Assembly: GCA_949318235.1 (NCBI GenBank)
Contig: OX439127.1
Location: 13,663,855 to 13,727,854, forward strand
Direction: 5' to 3'
From: Ecdyonurus torrentis
Taxonomy: Eukaryota; Arthropoda; Insecta; Ephemeroptera; Heptageniidae
Length of the DNA: 64,000 nucleotides
Shown here piece after piece: positions 33,431 through 56,734 of the stretch. The notes beneath the pieces are model-generated. The model ran no database searches and was not told where the DNA came from. It saw only the letters and a list, made by a program, of their open reading frames with translations. A program made the translations under genes and the position numbers. Numbering within the stretch: position 1 is the stretch's first letter; each line of letters opens with the position of its first letter.

Positions 33431-34601
33431 ATTACGTATATTTATTTTGTCCTTGTTTGAATCATCCCCCTCCAATTTGACAACGGTGAAAGTGATCAAA
33501 GCTCACATAATATTTGATGAAAAGGAAAACAATTTTAAAATAAAATCACATATTGTAAGTTTTTTTTTTTTTTTTTGATAGGGATTTACCATTTATTTGA
33601 GTATACATTATAATTTTTTTCACAAATACACCTCTGTTCCCATAAAATTCCTCTAATATGCGTATACATCAACATCTAACATAATATTAAAACATCATTA
33701 ATAGACTTTTATCTTTTCTTCTTCTCCTTCTTCTTATAGGAATTCAGAGCGCGAGTGCTATTTAATAAGTATTTTTTTATTTTTTATTTTTTTGCCTTCT
33801 TTGTATCGCGTTATGTTTATTATATTATTGGAATTTTTCTTTTTGGTCTTAATTTTGTTTTTATTATACATATAGAGATAATGATCATTGGGTATAATAT
33901 GTTAAGTGGTATAATTAATGGGAGGCTCACATTTTCAACTCAGAAAAGGTCTGAAAGTTCAACCTCCTTACCATGAAGCATACCCAGACTAGACATAAAT
34001 TTTAGGTAACATTCAATTATTTCTAAAACATTTAACATCAAATATTTAACATCAAACACAGATAAGATTTTTTTCTTCTTTTTTTTTTCCTAAGTAATTT
34101 TATTTTTTGGCACAGTTATTACAATTCTAAACATTTAACATCGATCAAAACTAACTTTTTTTCATTGTTATTTTATTATGATTTTTAAAAGCAACTTAAA
34201 AGAGCGTTAGCTAGGTCGTATAGGTCTGAATATAGTATATTTTTGGCTCCGGCGTAAGGAATGTAAGTAATAAATAAATTCAGAAAGCATAAATACTGCC
34301 ATAATAGGCTGCAAGAATCACTTGTATAGCATGCGTTTACCATAAAATTGTACAAACTCGGAGCAGGTCACAACAAAAATATCAATGATTGTAATTTTTT
34401 TTTCTCTCCATATAACTAACTGTTATTGTAAAATAACCAAAAATGTTTAATTTGTTCAATTTATTTTTAACTGTTTAGCCTCATAGGCATCTTAAATGTA
34501 TAATTGTAGACAAATTTTTGAAAATAAAGTTACATTTTAAAAATATAATGCTAAAAGAAAATGCTAATATTATGCCACACACACTTACATAATTATGTTA
34601 T

Positions 34602-34714
<113 letters not shown>

Positions 34715-35140
34715 TAATTTAATATAAAATACTTGTGTGTGAGTGTATATAAATATAACTTATACATTTTAACAATCATAAGTTCATAGTATAAAGTTTG
34801 AAATGTAAAACAACGTTATTAAAATTACGCATTGTTTTATTTATTTTTTATTTCTGCACTATATTTTAGTAGTGTGTTTCTAAACTTCAAAATTTTAACT
34901 ATACAGTTTTATGCAAATTAAAGCTGAGAAAAAGAAGTTAAAATACAATTTGAGGGAAATTATGCAAAAAATATATTTTATAATATGTGTGTCACCATAT
35001 AGTCTTAAATAAAATGTAAAAGCTAAAACATATAAGCAAGCAAAATTATTCTTAGCCCGGATTGAGCCCATTGTTTTCCCGCTCCTTTTCCTCCCTTGTT
35101 AGAGTCAAAAACATCTCATCTTCAGGCCTAGCTGACGAAC

Positions 35141-35145
<5 letters not shown>

Positions 35146-35213
<68 letters not shown>
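35146..35213. repeat. (TA)n(TG)n microsatellite
   Basis: About 30 TA units followed by a few TG. Confidence 0.95.
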
Positions 35214-35214
<1 letters not shown>

Positions 35215-35899
35215 GAGAAACAACAAATTTTGAATGAAATATTTTGAAGTGCTTTTAACGATGTAAGCTACACATCTTAATCATATGTACTGTATTTTGA
35301 TATTTCAACCTGTTGCCACTCGGAAACAGCTTTTCATATCATAATATTTATGTTGAAAATTTGTGTACAGTTGTATATTATGATAATAGAATAACACATT
35401 CATTTAAAAAAAAAAATTTGAACAAATAATACACACCCAATGCATTTTTTTACAATAATAAAATTTCTGTATAGTGTAAGTATATAGGTTTTTATAATAA
35501 TTTTATTTAATACATTTATAATGTTAAACACCAACAATGAGCACCCCACACCTTGTTCTTACCTTAAAATGTTAACATGATGCATATATCTACAGTGATG
35601 CATATGCATTATAATTTATGTATGTAAAAAGTATAATAGAATAACCTTTCCTGCGATTAACGGGTACTCGGGGAGTTATCAGAGCTTACTTTCCGTGAAT
35701 GTAGATTGTAAAATAGACATTTAGATACATTTAAAAAGGACCTTATATTATAGTACTCTGATATATTCAAGAAATATTTTATATATTATTATATTATAAG
35801 GATATTATAGGGACATATAATTATGTAACATTTATTTGAGTATTTTTATTTTGAAATATCAGCTTTACTATTTTGTAAAGTTACTAAAATTTATCAAGC

Positions 35900-46113
<10,214 letters not shown>

Positions 46114-46137
46114 TATAGCAATCAGTTCCTCAAGCTC

Positions 46138-46494
46138 CTAGAAATAAAAATAGATACAGTATTTAATTAGAAAGGAAGACCAGAGAAATCAACTTTTTTT
46201 GTAAGCATTTGTATCCCTAATGGTGGTTAAGAAAAAAAAATTTAAAAAATTGAAATCATTTAAACACAAAAAGTGTTTTATCTGAATTGCAAATATTTTG
46301 CAAATAATTAGACTTACTGTACTTATAAGTGTAAGTCTACACTTCACATAATAATAACACTGTATAAGTAATACTAATGTATTGCTTCAATTTATTATAT
46401 TTTTATTCTTTTCTGTTTGCTAGTTTCATTTCATTTCCAGATTTCAGCTCTTATATAAATGATTTTTTTTGTACTGATTTGTACATATGTGCTG

Positions 46495-46541
<47 letters not shown>

Positions 46542-47283
46542 TATATAAATTTTAACCTTTTATAGGTAAATATAATTGCAATAATATTAATTATACTGAT
46601 ATACGCATTTTTTTTTTTTTTTCAAAAATTGAAATAGATTTTAGCTATAATCCGTTGAAATGAGTGTAGAAACCTAATCATTAAACAATAAATCCAACAA
46701 TATTCTTCAAAAGATGACTATCATTTTATTTAAAAAATAAATAAATAAATAAAAGGTACTTTGTAATTTTATTACATTAAAAATAAAATAACTTTAAGTT
46801 TTTTGTATTAATTATAGTATAAAATCTGTTCTCTTCTAAATGAAATAATTATATAAATTACTTTGTATCAATTATTTTTGTATGAAATTTAAGCATTGTT
46901 TATTGTTATATTTTATAATCTCTTAACTATGTTAAACAAAATATTAAACTTTTGAGCACTCTTCAGGTTGAGTTATAAATTTATGTAATAACTTCGAATT
47001 AAAAGTTGCGTTCTAAAATAATATATTGCTAAAGAATTCCGAATATGGGAAATATACAGAGAAATTTATATTATATTTTATACAAGCTAGAGGGTAATTA
47101 TATATTTTTTTCCATCAGTTTACTAACATAGGTAAGTTTCATACGTAAGTATACTTACCGCATACCGTATTTTACCGCACGGAAATCAAAAACTTAGAAA
47201 ACTATAGACTGAAATGCATCACTAAAATTGTAAGTTATTCATTTCATTTCGGTACATAATGAGACTAAATGCTCCCATTTACG

Positions 47284-47317
<34 letters not shown>

Positions 47318-50300
47318 GTAATCTATATTAACAAGTATTAAATTTGTCTTTTATGTTATTTGTTAATGTCGTTGGTTTAATGTGGACAATAACTAACTTT
47401 GACGAAAATTGAATTTGGATGAAGATAAGTCAACTAAAGTTTTAATACTGCATTATAAAACATTGTTTAGTTTTTGTATAAAAAGGTTGTAAAATTCTCT
47501 TAACGCCTTAATAAAGCTATTTAATCAATATTATTTACTTATTTAAAAAGATAAGTAAGATTAAAACATATAAATGTATTATATTATAATTATTTTAAAT
47601 CGTGTATTTTTACCGTATTTAGCTGAACATATTAATAAAATTGCTTTGTTAGTTTAAGATAATAAAAGAGTTTTATTCAATAAATTTATTTTGTCTTTTT
47701 CATTTAATATTTAGTTTGAACAAAAAAAGCTTGTCTTTTTTTTTTTTTTTTTTTTTAATTTTTTACAATGGAGATAATGAAATAATTTTTTGTGTAGGCT
47801 TAACGTAATTTTTAGCAATTAGCTCTTACATGATAAGCTACAAAACTAATTAAAACGATTATAAAGCTATTTATAAAGCAAAGCAAAAGCTGTATCACGA
47901 AAAAAGAGAAAAAAAATTGGTTGGAGTATAATTTTTGGTATTTCTGTTAATGCTAAATAAATTATATTTAAAAAAGTCATTACTGTTACGCTTCAGTTAA
48001 ATTGATTACATTCGTTTGTTTTGAACTCTCTTTTTAAGCCTTATACATGATATTTATAATTTATCGTATGCTTGAGAAAATATAGTCTTTTTTGTTCTGA
48101 AAAATTATAAACTTCTGATAAAATTGTGATTTGGAATTTTATTCCTTGTAACTCAATGTGTGTTTGTTAAATTTGAAAGCAATAACAAAAGTAGAGGAAA
48201 TTGAAAACTTTAACATGTTTTTTGCATAATATACTCCTTGAGGGAACTTTATTCTACATTATATTATTTTAGCTTACTACATTGTCAGTACGTATACACA
48301 GTATACAATATATGTTTTCAATGAAAGAAGCTCTGTATAAGAAAGTTTTTAATCAGAAAACAGAAAAGAAGGAGTAACAAGTAAAATTTCATCGATTGTT
48401 AATCCTTTAAACCAAACGCGAGAGCACTTTTATTATATAGTTAAAGATTATACGTGCATATTGTATATAGCTGCATTATGTATTCTTTATATTTTACGTT
48501 TCATAACATATTAGTTTATAAGGTACATTTCAACGTCTAAAGATACTCTAGAATTATTGCAAAAGAAGTAGACTACAGGATTTAAAAATTGAAATACATG
48601 TAATTTGAAATTCAAGGAAAATAAACAAAACAAAACAAAAAATCTGAGGTGATGATAGATAGCTTTTATTAGGTCTTCATAAGACTTTTTTTTTCTCCAG
48701 AAATCAGAATTATAAAAGCTATTGACCGGTTCCACTCATATTTAAAAACCACCATTTTGTTGGTCAGAAATACACAGGCCAGCATAGGAAAAACGTCATT
48801 TTTATTATCTTCTTTTTTAAAATAGCATACTACGTCCTACGTTTCAAACCTCAATCCAAGTCTTATTTCTAGCTCCTAATAAACTACAAGAAAGTGGGGA
48901 AAATGCTTACATCCGAAATAAGCTTTTATTTTTCCGACAAATTAGGAAAAATTGTGTTTCCCCTATGCTGGACAATACATTATGCACCACAAACATGGCG
49001 ACAAAGTGCAAGGATGTGCAAGGGGTCTATAGGACAAAAAATTATAGTATTTTATTTGTGCAGGAAATAAATACCACCAAACTACGTTTTAACTCTTTGG
49101 AATCAGGGATTCGTATACTTACATGTAAGTCGCAAATTATCGAGTCGGATTTTTCCATGGATGCGAGAGTTTGATTCACAATTAATTGCATGTTGTAGCA
49201 TGTTTGCATGGGGTATTCAAGGGATGTTGGGTGCAGGAATATGAAGTAATCTCGTTTTTAAAATATTCTGCATGGAAATACAATTCCTCTCTCAGGTCAG
49301 ATGACGAAAAACAGTAGAAAATATGGGGCGTGAATCCTCCCCAATACTCTCAAGCGTTGTGGTTGTCCCGAGGTAGGTATGAGGTAACGTTATGTTTTAC
49401 TGGAAGTCTGTTTGCACAAGCAAAAGAGCAAGTTAAAAAAAAATCATTAGTATATAAAATATATACGTACAATATATACAAACAGGGTTCATTAAAACGA
49501 TATTTTTTATGACAAATTGTTCTGCAAATAGAAACTGAAGTTTTTTTTTTATTTTTTTTATCGACATATTTATAGTAGATTGTGATTTTTTTATCAAATA
49601 AAAGCAAAATATGGATTGACATTGATAAATATAATCAACATTGAATAAAAAAAATTTGAATATCATGATTATTATTTTATTTTCAGGTTATAATATTGAG
49701 TTTATCATTCAAAGCAAAAATATTTTAAAATCTAGATGACATTTTGGCCATAATAATAGTCACTGGCCTCTTGCGTTAAACCAAAGAAAACAGTATCATA
49801 AAACAGAGTAAAATTTAGTCTAACATCAAATAACGTTATATAAAAGTCAGTACCCAATCGTGTGTTTAAGCATTGCAAATGAGCTTAAATTTTCCTACAA
49901 TTTAACAGCAAACTTCATAAACTTTCAAAACTGCTGAGTTATTAAGTTTCTTGATAAAATTTTGGAGAAAAGAAATAAAAAAAGCTTTCACCGTAAAAAT
50001 ACAGCAAAATTACGTATATACAGAGTACTAGCAATAATTTAGTTAAAGTTGTGAGCTACTTTAAAGTTTGAAATTCTTGACGTTATCGGAGTTGACAGCT
50101 CTGTTTTGTGCTTTGGAAGTTTTGTAAATCCTGACGATGCTTGTTAATGTATGCGTAACTATACACTATACTCGACTGACAGCGGGGTACATGATTTTCC
50201 TCTCCACTTCTGTTTATAACAATTATTCATAACAAAAAAATACAGTCATTATAATTAAAAAGTAATAGTTGTTTTTGCTCATCAATTAGCATGTACTGTA

Positions 50301-50446
50301 TATTATACAAATCAACCAATTAAACCAATTAAAATTATATTATCAAAACAAAGGAGATGAAAAAGTGCAGCATGTCAGGTATAATAACTGTAATTGGGTT
50401 GGGTGGTTGAATGAATGAACAATGAATGCCCTTCCGAGATAGACTT
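46138..50446. other. AT-rich region upstream of the GPCR gene
   Basis: TA tract at 46499-46532, poly-T at 47285-47312 and 47738-47756. A pair of facing GGCCAGCATAGG / CCCCTATGCTGG motifs at 48778-48789 and 48959-48970 may bound a small element. No gene is recognised. Further 5' exons of the receptor could be hidden here. Confidence 0.4.
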
Positions 50447-50447
50447 A

Positions 50448-50481
<34 letters not shown>

Positions 50482-50496
50482 TAATATATAAATATA

Positions 50497-50595
<99 letters not shown>

Positions 50596-50598
50596 GAG
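50447..50598. repeat. (TA)n(GA)n compound microsatellite
   Basis: TA with short interruptions to 50560, then AG to about 50598. Confidence 0.95.
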
Positions 50599-50823
50599 TA
50601 AAATTAAATAAATATTTTATATAACAATATTGACTATAAGTGTATAACAATGGTCTCTTTTTTTTAATTTAAAGCAGGATGCGTATCTTTTGATGAAAGC
50701 GTGCGGATGATATCATATTTGTATTGGAAATTTATTTTTAAATAATATCACTCAGTATTATTTTTCTGTTAGTGAAGGGTAAGAAGAAAAAAATGACATC
50801 TGTTAAATGAAACTATGATAATG

Positions 50824-50827
<4 letters not shown>

Positions 50828-50866
<39 letters not shown>
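50828..50866. repeat. (TA)n microsatellite
   Basis: About 19 TA units. Confidence 0.95.
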
Positions 50867-50868
<2 letters not shown>

Positions 50869-51400
50869 CTAAACTTAAATTGATTTTGATTGTATAGCAT
50901 ATTTTTTATTTTGAATATATTCACATCAAAGATGAATAGCAATATCATATGATTTATATTTAAAATTTTATTGGTTCAAAAGTGTAAATAATAGTAAATA
51001 TTTCAAGGTTGAAAGCTCTGTCGTTTCATACTTAATCGGCTTTCATTTTTATAAAATCTGCTGTTAGTTTCCGTATGCAACATATTCTACTATTTAATTT
51101 ATTGTTATAATAATTCATTTGTATTCACATATCAAGTGGCAATACATATACTTATGTTGACGTTGACCAAACTGATTGCATGCAGGTAATTATATGATAC
51201 TGACTTCCGTTTGGTGTACTGTACACTACCTGAATAGCTGCTTCACTTAAAATTATTATTTTTATGTGATTCACACTGACAGCATCTTTATGTTAACGGC
51301 TGCTTTGGTCATAATTAAAACAAACAGATATCGGCCTCAAAAAAAAAAAATAATAATAATAATAATAATAATTTTTAACTACATATTATATAAAGATAAA

Positions 51401-51653
51401 TCATGAGATGGGATATACATACATATATTTTGTCCCCCAACCCTTCAATACTCTTACAAACTGAGGAGAAAGACTTATTAAGTAGGCAGTAGGCAACCCG
51501 CGCTATAATTAATCGGGGTCGGAATTGATGACGTCATGAATCCTTAAAATCACCTACTTTACAGTTTTTTTTAACTCCAGTTTGTGAGGGTATACATAGA
51601 AGGGTATACTATATACACATAATATGTGTATGAATAATAGTCCCATCTCATGA
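51401..51653. mobile_element. TCATGAGATGGGA inverted-repeat MITE
   Basis: TCATGAGATGGGA at the left and TCCCATCTCATGA at the right, perfect over 13 bases. Inside are paired CTTACAAACTGAGGAG and CTCCAGTTTGTGAGG blocks and a central TGACGTCA at 51532. 253 bases. Confidence 0.75.
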
Positions 51654-51701
51654 ATTCTATACGCGTTTTTAATTAAACTTTGGATGGCAGTATCTCTTTA
51701 A

Positions 51702-52029
51702 AGGCATAGACAACATGAAAACATTAGCATTTATATCACAAAACTCTTGATGGGACTTACATAACTAACATTAATTGGTCTCAAAACCCAACTGTAGCAC
51801 CGTAGTAGTGATCAAAAATTTTGATTTATGCAACCCGCACAACATTTTTATACTAGTTTTTCCTGTTTCTGACGTCATAAACAGAAATGTTCACGCAAAT
51901 TGCATACTTAACAGTTTTTATATACGCTCTCTTGTGGGGCTACATTTATATTCTGTTAAAAACAATTATTAGTTTTATGTAGATCCCATTTTGTGTTAAA
52001 GAACATGTTGTTTCATGTTTTCTATGCCT
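51702..52029. mobile_element. TTAA-flanked MITE (family 4, copy 2)
   Basis: Begins AGGCATAGACAACATGAAAA and ends CATGTTTTCTATGCCT, with TTAA at 51698-51701 and 52030-52033. The termini resemble family 1 (AGGCGTAGAAC) but the interior differs. Confidence 0.8.
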
Positions 52030-52472
52030 TTAAGATTACATTATACTTTGGAGTTCTCTTTCAGTAAACCTAAAGTATTATTAACACAAACCTTATATAT
52101 GTGAGTCTCATTGTTCTTAGATTTTAAGTTAAACATCCACGCACTTAACAATTAATGAAGCAAAATTTTCTTTCTTACTTTGATAACATTTTTTATGTGT
52201 ATATAATTTCACTCCTAATATGTTATAATAATAATGTTATGTTAATATGTTATTTACTGTATAGTTTTTACTAGCTACTAAATAAAATACAGCATAATAT
52301 ACGAAATACGAGTTGTTTGTCGACTTTCATATTGTTATTGGTAAATAGTAATTGATTTATAATTAATATATATATGAACCACAAGTTTTGTTTAAGTATA
52401 ATATAGTATGATATATAGCTTGTTTAGTATAGTGATTAGCTTATACCTCCATTCCATGATAAAAATATATCA

Positions 52473-52786
52473 GCTATAGAGTTTATGCATTAATGTTTAA
52501 GTTGAAGCCATGTTGGATAACTCAATAACATGGACCGCATAGAAAAATAACTCATTTTGACAGTTTAATAATACTAAACAATATTTTTGAGAGCATTGAT
52601 GCTGTTAATGGAATAATTAGCATCTCAAGTATATGTAAAAAATATTAATAATATCAATAAAATGACCAATTTTCCAAAGAAAATAGATAAAAACAAAGTT
52701 TGTTCTAAGCTGAGCGATTTTACTCATTGGTCCAGTATGGCGTCCAAGCGCATTAAATATGACGTCATGCGCATACACCCTATAGA
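52473..52786. mobile_element. Family 2 MITE, full-length reverse copy
   Basis: Ends ATGACGTCATGCGCATACACCCTATAG. In reverse complement it aligns with 18496-18793 along its length, including GAGAGCATTGATGCTGTTAA. Confidence 0.8.
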
Positions 52787-53046
52787 AGAACATACACTTT
52801 GATATAAAATTTTACTTTATTGCTATATGGCAATACACAATAGACTCGTATGTAGACTTAAATTAATATATTGCTACAATTAGATAATAGAGAAAAATGT
52901 TATGTCACAATGTTTGTTCATAAAATTGAATACATTGTCTATTTATATAGCAATACGAGATTAAATGGAGTCATGACTAACCTTTTCTTGTTACTTGCGT
53001 TACTCTCAACTAAAACAGCATAAATTACGACTACTCCCCTCATATA

Positions 53047-53047
53047 T

Positions 53048-53130
<83 letters not shown>
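53047..53130. repeat. (TA)n microsatellite
   Basis: About 42 TA units. Confidence 0.95.
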
Positions 53131-53132
<2 letters not shown>

Positions 53133-54191
53133 AAGTGTAATTAAGGCGTTTTCTTATTGTTGCAAATCTTAGGCAGTGTTATACTCTGTGTAATACACGT
53201 GCATGACAAAATATTTTCTTTATTAGAGTAAGTAATTACATAATGGGTCTGACACTCAAAATTTTCAAGGAGTTTGAAGCTGATATAATCAGCTATCATA
53301 CTATACAGTAGTATAGGCTCTCTTGTTAAAATTATTGTGATATCTCGTTCAATATTTCTACTGTAAAAGATTACACTACTTTTTAACTTCTTCAATCAGT
53401 TCTGATATTCTCCAAAAAAAATTTAATAATAACTTTTCGTTTAGTAAAAATATATTTCTTTTTACACTTGTTAGAATTAAATGATGATAATAGAGTATAA
53501 AATATTTTTTCCTTTGATTTATGATTTTATTTGTAAACAATTTTGACGTACAGGTTGAAATCATAAAGTTAACAAGCTAATTAACGAAAGAAAAATATCA
53601 CTTTTTGAATGATACTTATTGTCGAAAGTCTTTATTATCTTTTTCTTTCAAAATAAAATTCCCAGAAGAGTCAATATTAGTATTTTAAATTGAAAATAAT
53701 AAAAAATATATTTATTTGTTTGTTTTGTGATTTAAAATATGGACTAACATGGTAAGGGTAGTTCAGTTTTCATACAAACTGTAATCATAATAATCACATA
53801 ATATATATATTTTTTTGGGTATTTTTTTTTTAACTAATTACTTATTTTTTTATAGTTTATAATGTACTAAATATTTTTTTATAAAAATTGTGAATGCTGT
53901 TTTTGTTTATCAAAGAATAACAAGAAATTTATGGTTGAAAACAATATAAAAACATAACGATACAAGAAAAAAAAAAAAAAGGAATGAAAAAAACTTGTTA
54001 ATCGTAAAAACTGTAATGGTACTTAATAAAATTCTTATGTACTATTTTATTGAAACCATTCAGATGTTTACAAATAATTTTGAAGAAGAAATGAGCACGA
54101 TTAACACGAAGACAACACATATTGTTGCTTAAATGACCTATCAATAAACATCATTATACATCAAACTCATCATCTACTCTGACATACACTC

Positions 54192-54194
<3 letters not shown>

Positions 54195-54236
<42 letters not shown>
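54195..54236. repeat. (CT)n microsatellite
   Basis: About 20 CT units. Confidence 0.95.
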
Positions 54237-54237
<1 letters not shown>

Positions 54238-55555
54238 TGTCCTATTTTTGTGATGCTGTCCCTAGAGCCCTAAAACATGGAGGGGGGGGGGGGAATTCAA
54301 AATATTATCATAGATTATTATTATCAAACTAAGTAATATCTAATAATGATAGCTTTTTTTCCCTTTGTTGTAGTTCATGTGAGCTCGCATTTCTCTTCCA
54401 TCCATCAAAGTCCATGTCAAGAATCTTTTAGTCTATTAATAATATTGCTCTTCTAGAAATTGAAAATATGGTGCGTATTACTCGCATGATAAAGTGTCAA
54501 AAAGATTATGTTCTTTGTTTTAATAATCATGAATTGCTATACTAAAGCTGCATATTAGAATATAATATACAATATAATCTACTTAAACTTGTAAAATTAA
54601 TAAAATAATATTTCTTTACAAAAATCACTCATAATAACAAAAAATAATAACAATTATTATGCTACTAACATTATGAATATTATTTCATAATATTTAAAAC
54701 ACATCCATACCCTCTCCAGTGAAACAAATGAAACTCGCCGTTGTATACCGGAACCACTGGCTATTCGTATGCAGTCAGTTTTTGGCATGGACTCATCATA
54801 TAGCCTGCCTTAAAAGCTTCATATTTTTGTTTTATTACATTCAGTATGTAAAAATGTTTATGTATAATCATTGATATATTAATATCATTTTTATGTTAAT
54901 ATGTTTGTTTTTTTTTATTAAATTTACAAAACTCCTTGAAAATGTTCAATTGTTACTTCTCCTTTTTTTTAATTTACATACATTATATTTTATTTGTTTA
55001 ATTTTTATCTGCAAGGATGATATAATGTGAATGCTCTTTAATATTCCATGCCCTGGGGAAATATGCAAAGCGAATGCTGTGTATATAAAGTAATCATAAA
55101 TAAAGAGCCCAACCACGTTATGAGATTGGAATGATTCATAAGTCAACAACAAATGTCGTACGTTTGTTGGCAGTGATGCTAGAAAGAATCCTATTTAAAT
55201 TATAACAATAAAAAGTTTGTTGTTTTCTACTTTTTTTTTGTCTGTACGTGTGAATCATTTGTTATTTGTCATAGAAAAAAAAATCATGGTAAGGATATCA
55301 GAAAACCGGACAGGTAGAATAGATTGTAAGCAAAAGTTGTTGTTTTTTTTCTGTTTTTTCTATTTTATTTGTCCCCATGTGTCCAGGGAATATTGAGCAG
55401 ATTGGATGTCGGTTAAATGTGTCACATCACATTGGCATAAGAATCACAAAAACTAAGAAAACACTCTCTAGGATTTTTTCTTCTTTTTTTAATTCAGAAT
55501 ATTTTATTTATTTATTTCTCCTACAATCAGTATACAAAACAATGTACGTATGTAC

Positions 55556-55664
55556 GTACACTCCTCCCGTATAAATCTGACCACTTGCGTTAAAGTTTCC
55601 CCATATATTTAACATTATTTGGAGAGATTAACGTTTCGGTCAGATTTATTCGGGAGGAGTGTAC
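55556..55664. mobile_element. Family 3 MITE, complete 109-bp copy
   Basis: 27-base terminal inverted repeats match at 26 positions (GTACACTCCTCCCG... and ...CGGGAGGAGTGTAC, then AAATCTGACC). The interior has GTTTCCCCATATATTTAACA. TA-type target likely. Confidence 0.8.
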
Positions 55665-55840
55665 ATGCCAAGGTTAACACCTACAAATTCAACTGAAACT
55701 CTAAAATTTATCATTATAGCTATATCTGATGAGATTTGAAATATAAACACATGTATATATGTATAATATTATTGAAAAAAAAATTAAAAAAAAATCATCA
55801 TCATAAGTTATAATAAATCAACGTTTTTTTATTTTTTTTT

Positions 55841-55935
55841 ATTAATATTTCACAAGGTACATAATCCAATCAAGGCATGGCCTTATCGGTCAGTTCAACT
55901 AATTAAAATAAAATCATTATAATTATTTATACATT
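55841..55935 (-). mobile_element. 3' tail of a truncated LINE, same family as 56420-60787
   Basis: On the minus strand, ACCGATAAGGCCATGCCTTG, then TGGATTATG, then TGAAATATTAATAAAA and a poly-A stretch. This is the same order as the 3' end of the full element. Sequence identity is lost a few tens of bases upstream, so this is a 5'-truncated or very diverged copy. Confidence 0.7.
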
Positions 55936-56470
55936 TCATTAAAAGAAATAGATCCAGAATAGTCTAAGAAAATAGTTCAAGAAATTTAATATTCTCTATC
56001 ATATTCTTATCCACACTTCGACCATACTTTTGTTTCTTACTTCGTGAATAGCTAATCAGTAATCAGTTTTGTGTTGACATGCCATAAAATGACAATGTAA
56101 AAGATGACGCAACACTTTTTAATTTCCTTTGCCACCGGAAGCATGGCACTTGGAGTAAGGAAAAGGCCACAGCAAGAATATTCATATATAAAGGCATCCT
56201 ATAGGCGAAATGAAGATCAAACAAGAGAAGTCTTCTAATTGAATAATTTGCTCCCTCTATAAGTAATTTCTAAACATTTGTCATAACATAGATTTGTCAA
56301 GCTATTTTTTTCCAATAGAAGTTGAGGTTTTGCATTTTATGTGGGAGAAAATCTATACACAAAAGCCATGAAATCTGCTTGGGGCAACATTATATAATAT
56401 GTAATATCATATATGTATATTTTTTTTTTTTTTTTTTTTTTTATTATTTCAAACACACAAATATACAAAG

Positions 56471-56500
56471 TCCAACCAAGGCATAGCCTTATCGGTTGGT
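56471..56500 (-). other. 3'-UTR hairpin of the LINE
   Basis: Minus strand: CCAACC-GAT-AAGGC-TAT-GCCTT-GGTTGG, two stacked stems of 6 and 5 pairs with a 3-base bulge and 3-base loop, about 30 bases upstream of the poly-A tail. It is conserved in the truncated copy at 55841-55935. Hairpins at this place are used by several LINE reverse transcriptases to recognise their RNA. Confidence 0.7.
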
Positions 56501-56606
56501 TCATTTATTGTTACACAATCATGTCTTATTATATTATATTACTACATATACATATTTTTTATTATATATATTTCAAAAGCAAATAAAGTACGTATTTACA
56601 CAAAAA

Positions 56607-56649
<43 letters not shown>

Positions 56650-56734
56650 CATTTAAGAGAAGTATTTTTATAATACAAGAAGCAAAAATTAATCATCATT
56701 AATCAATACAAACAGCAAAAAATTGTTCAACATT

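Larger units (their letters stand above)
52787..55555. other. AT-rich intergenic DNA
   Basis: Holds the TA and CT arrays listed separately and a G-run at 54283-54293. No gene or mobile element is recognised. Confidence 0.5.

Noticed and set aside
55720..55740. CTGATGAG followed by GAAAT as a second hammerhead
   Set aside because: There is no hairpin-forming stem II between the core boxes and no stem I partner.
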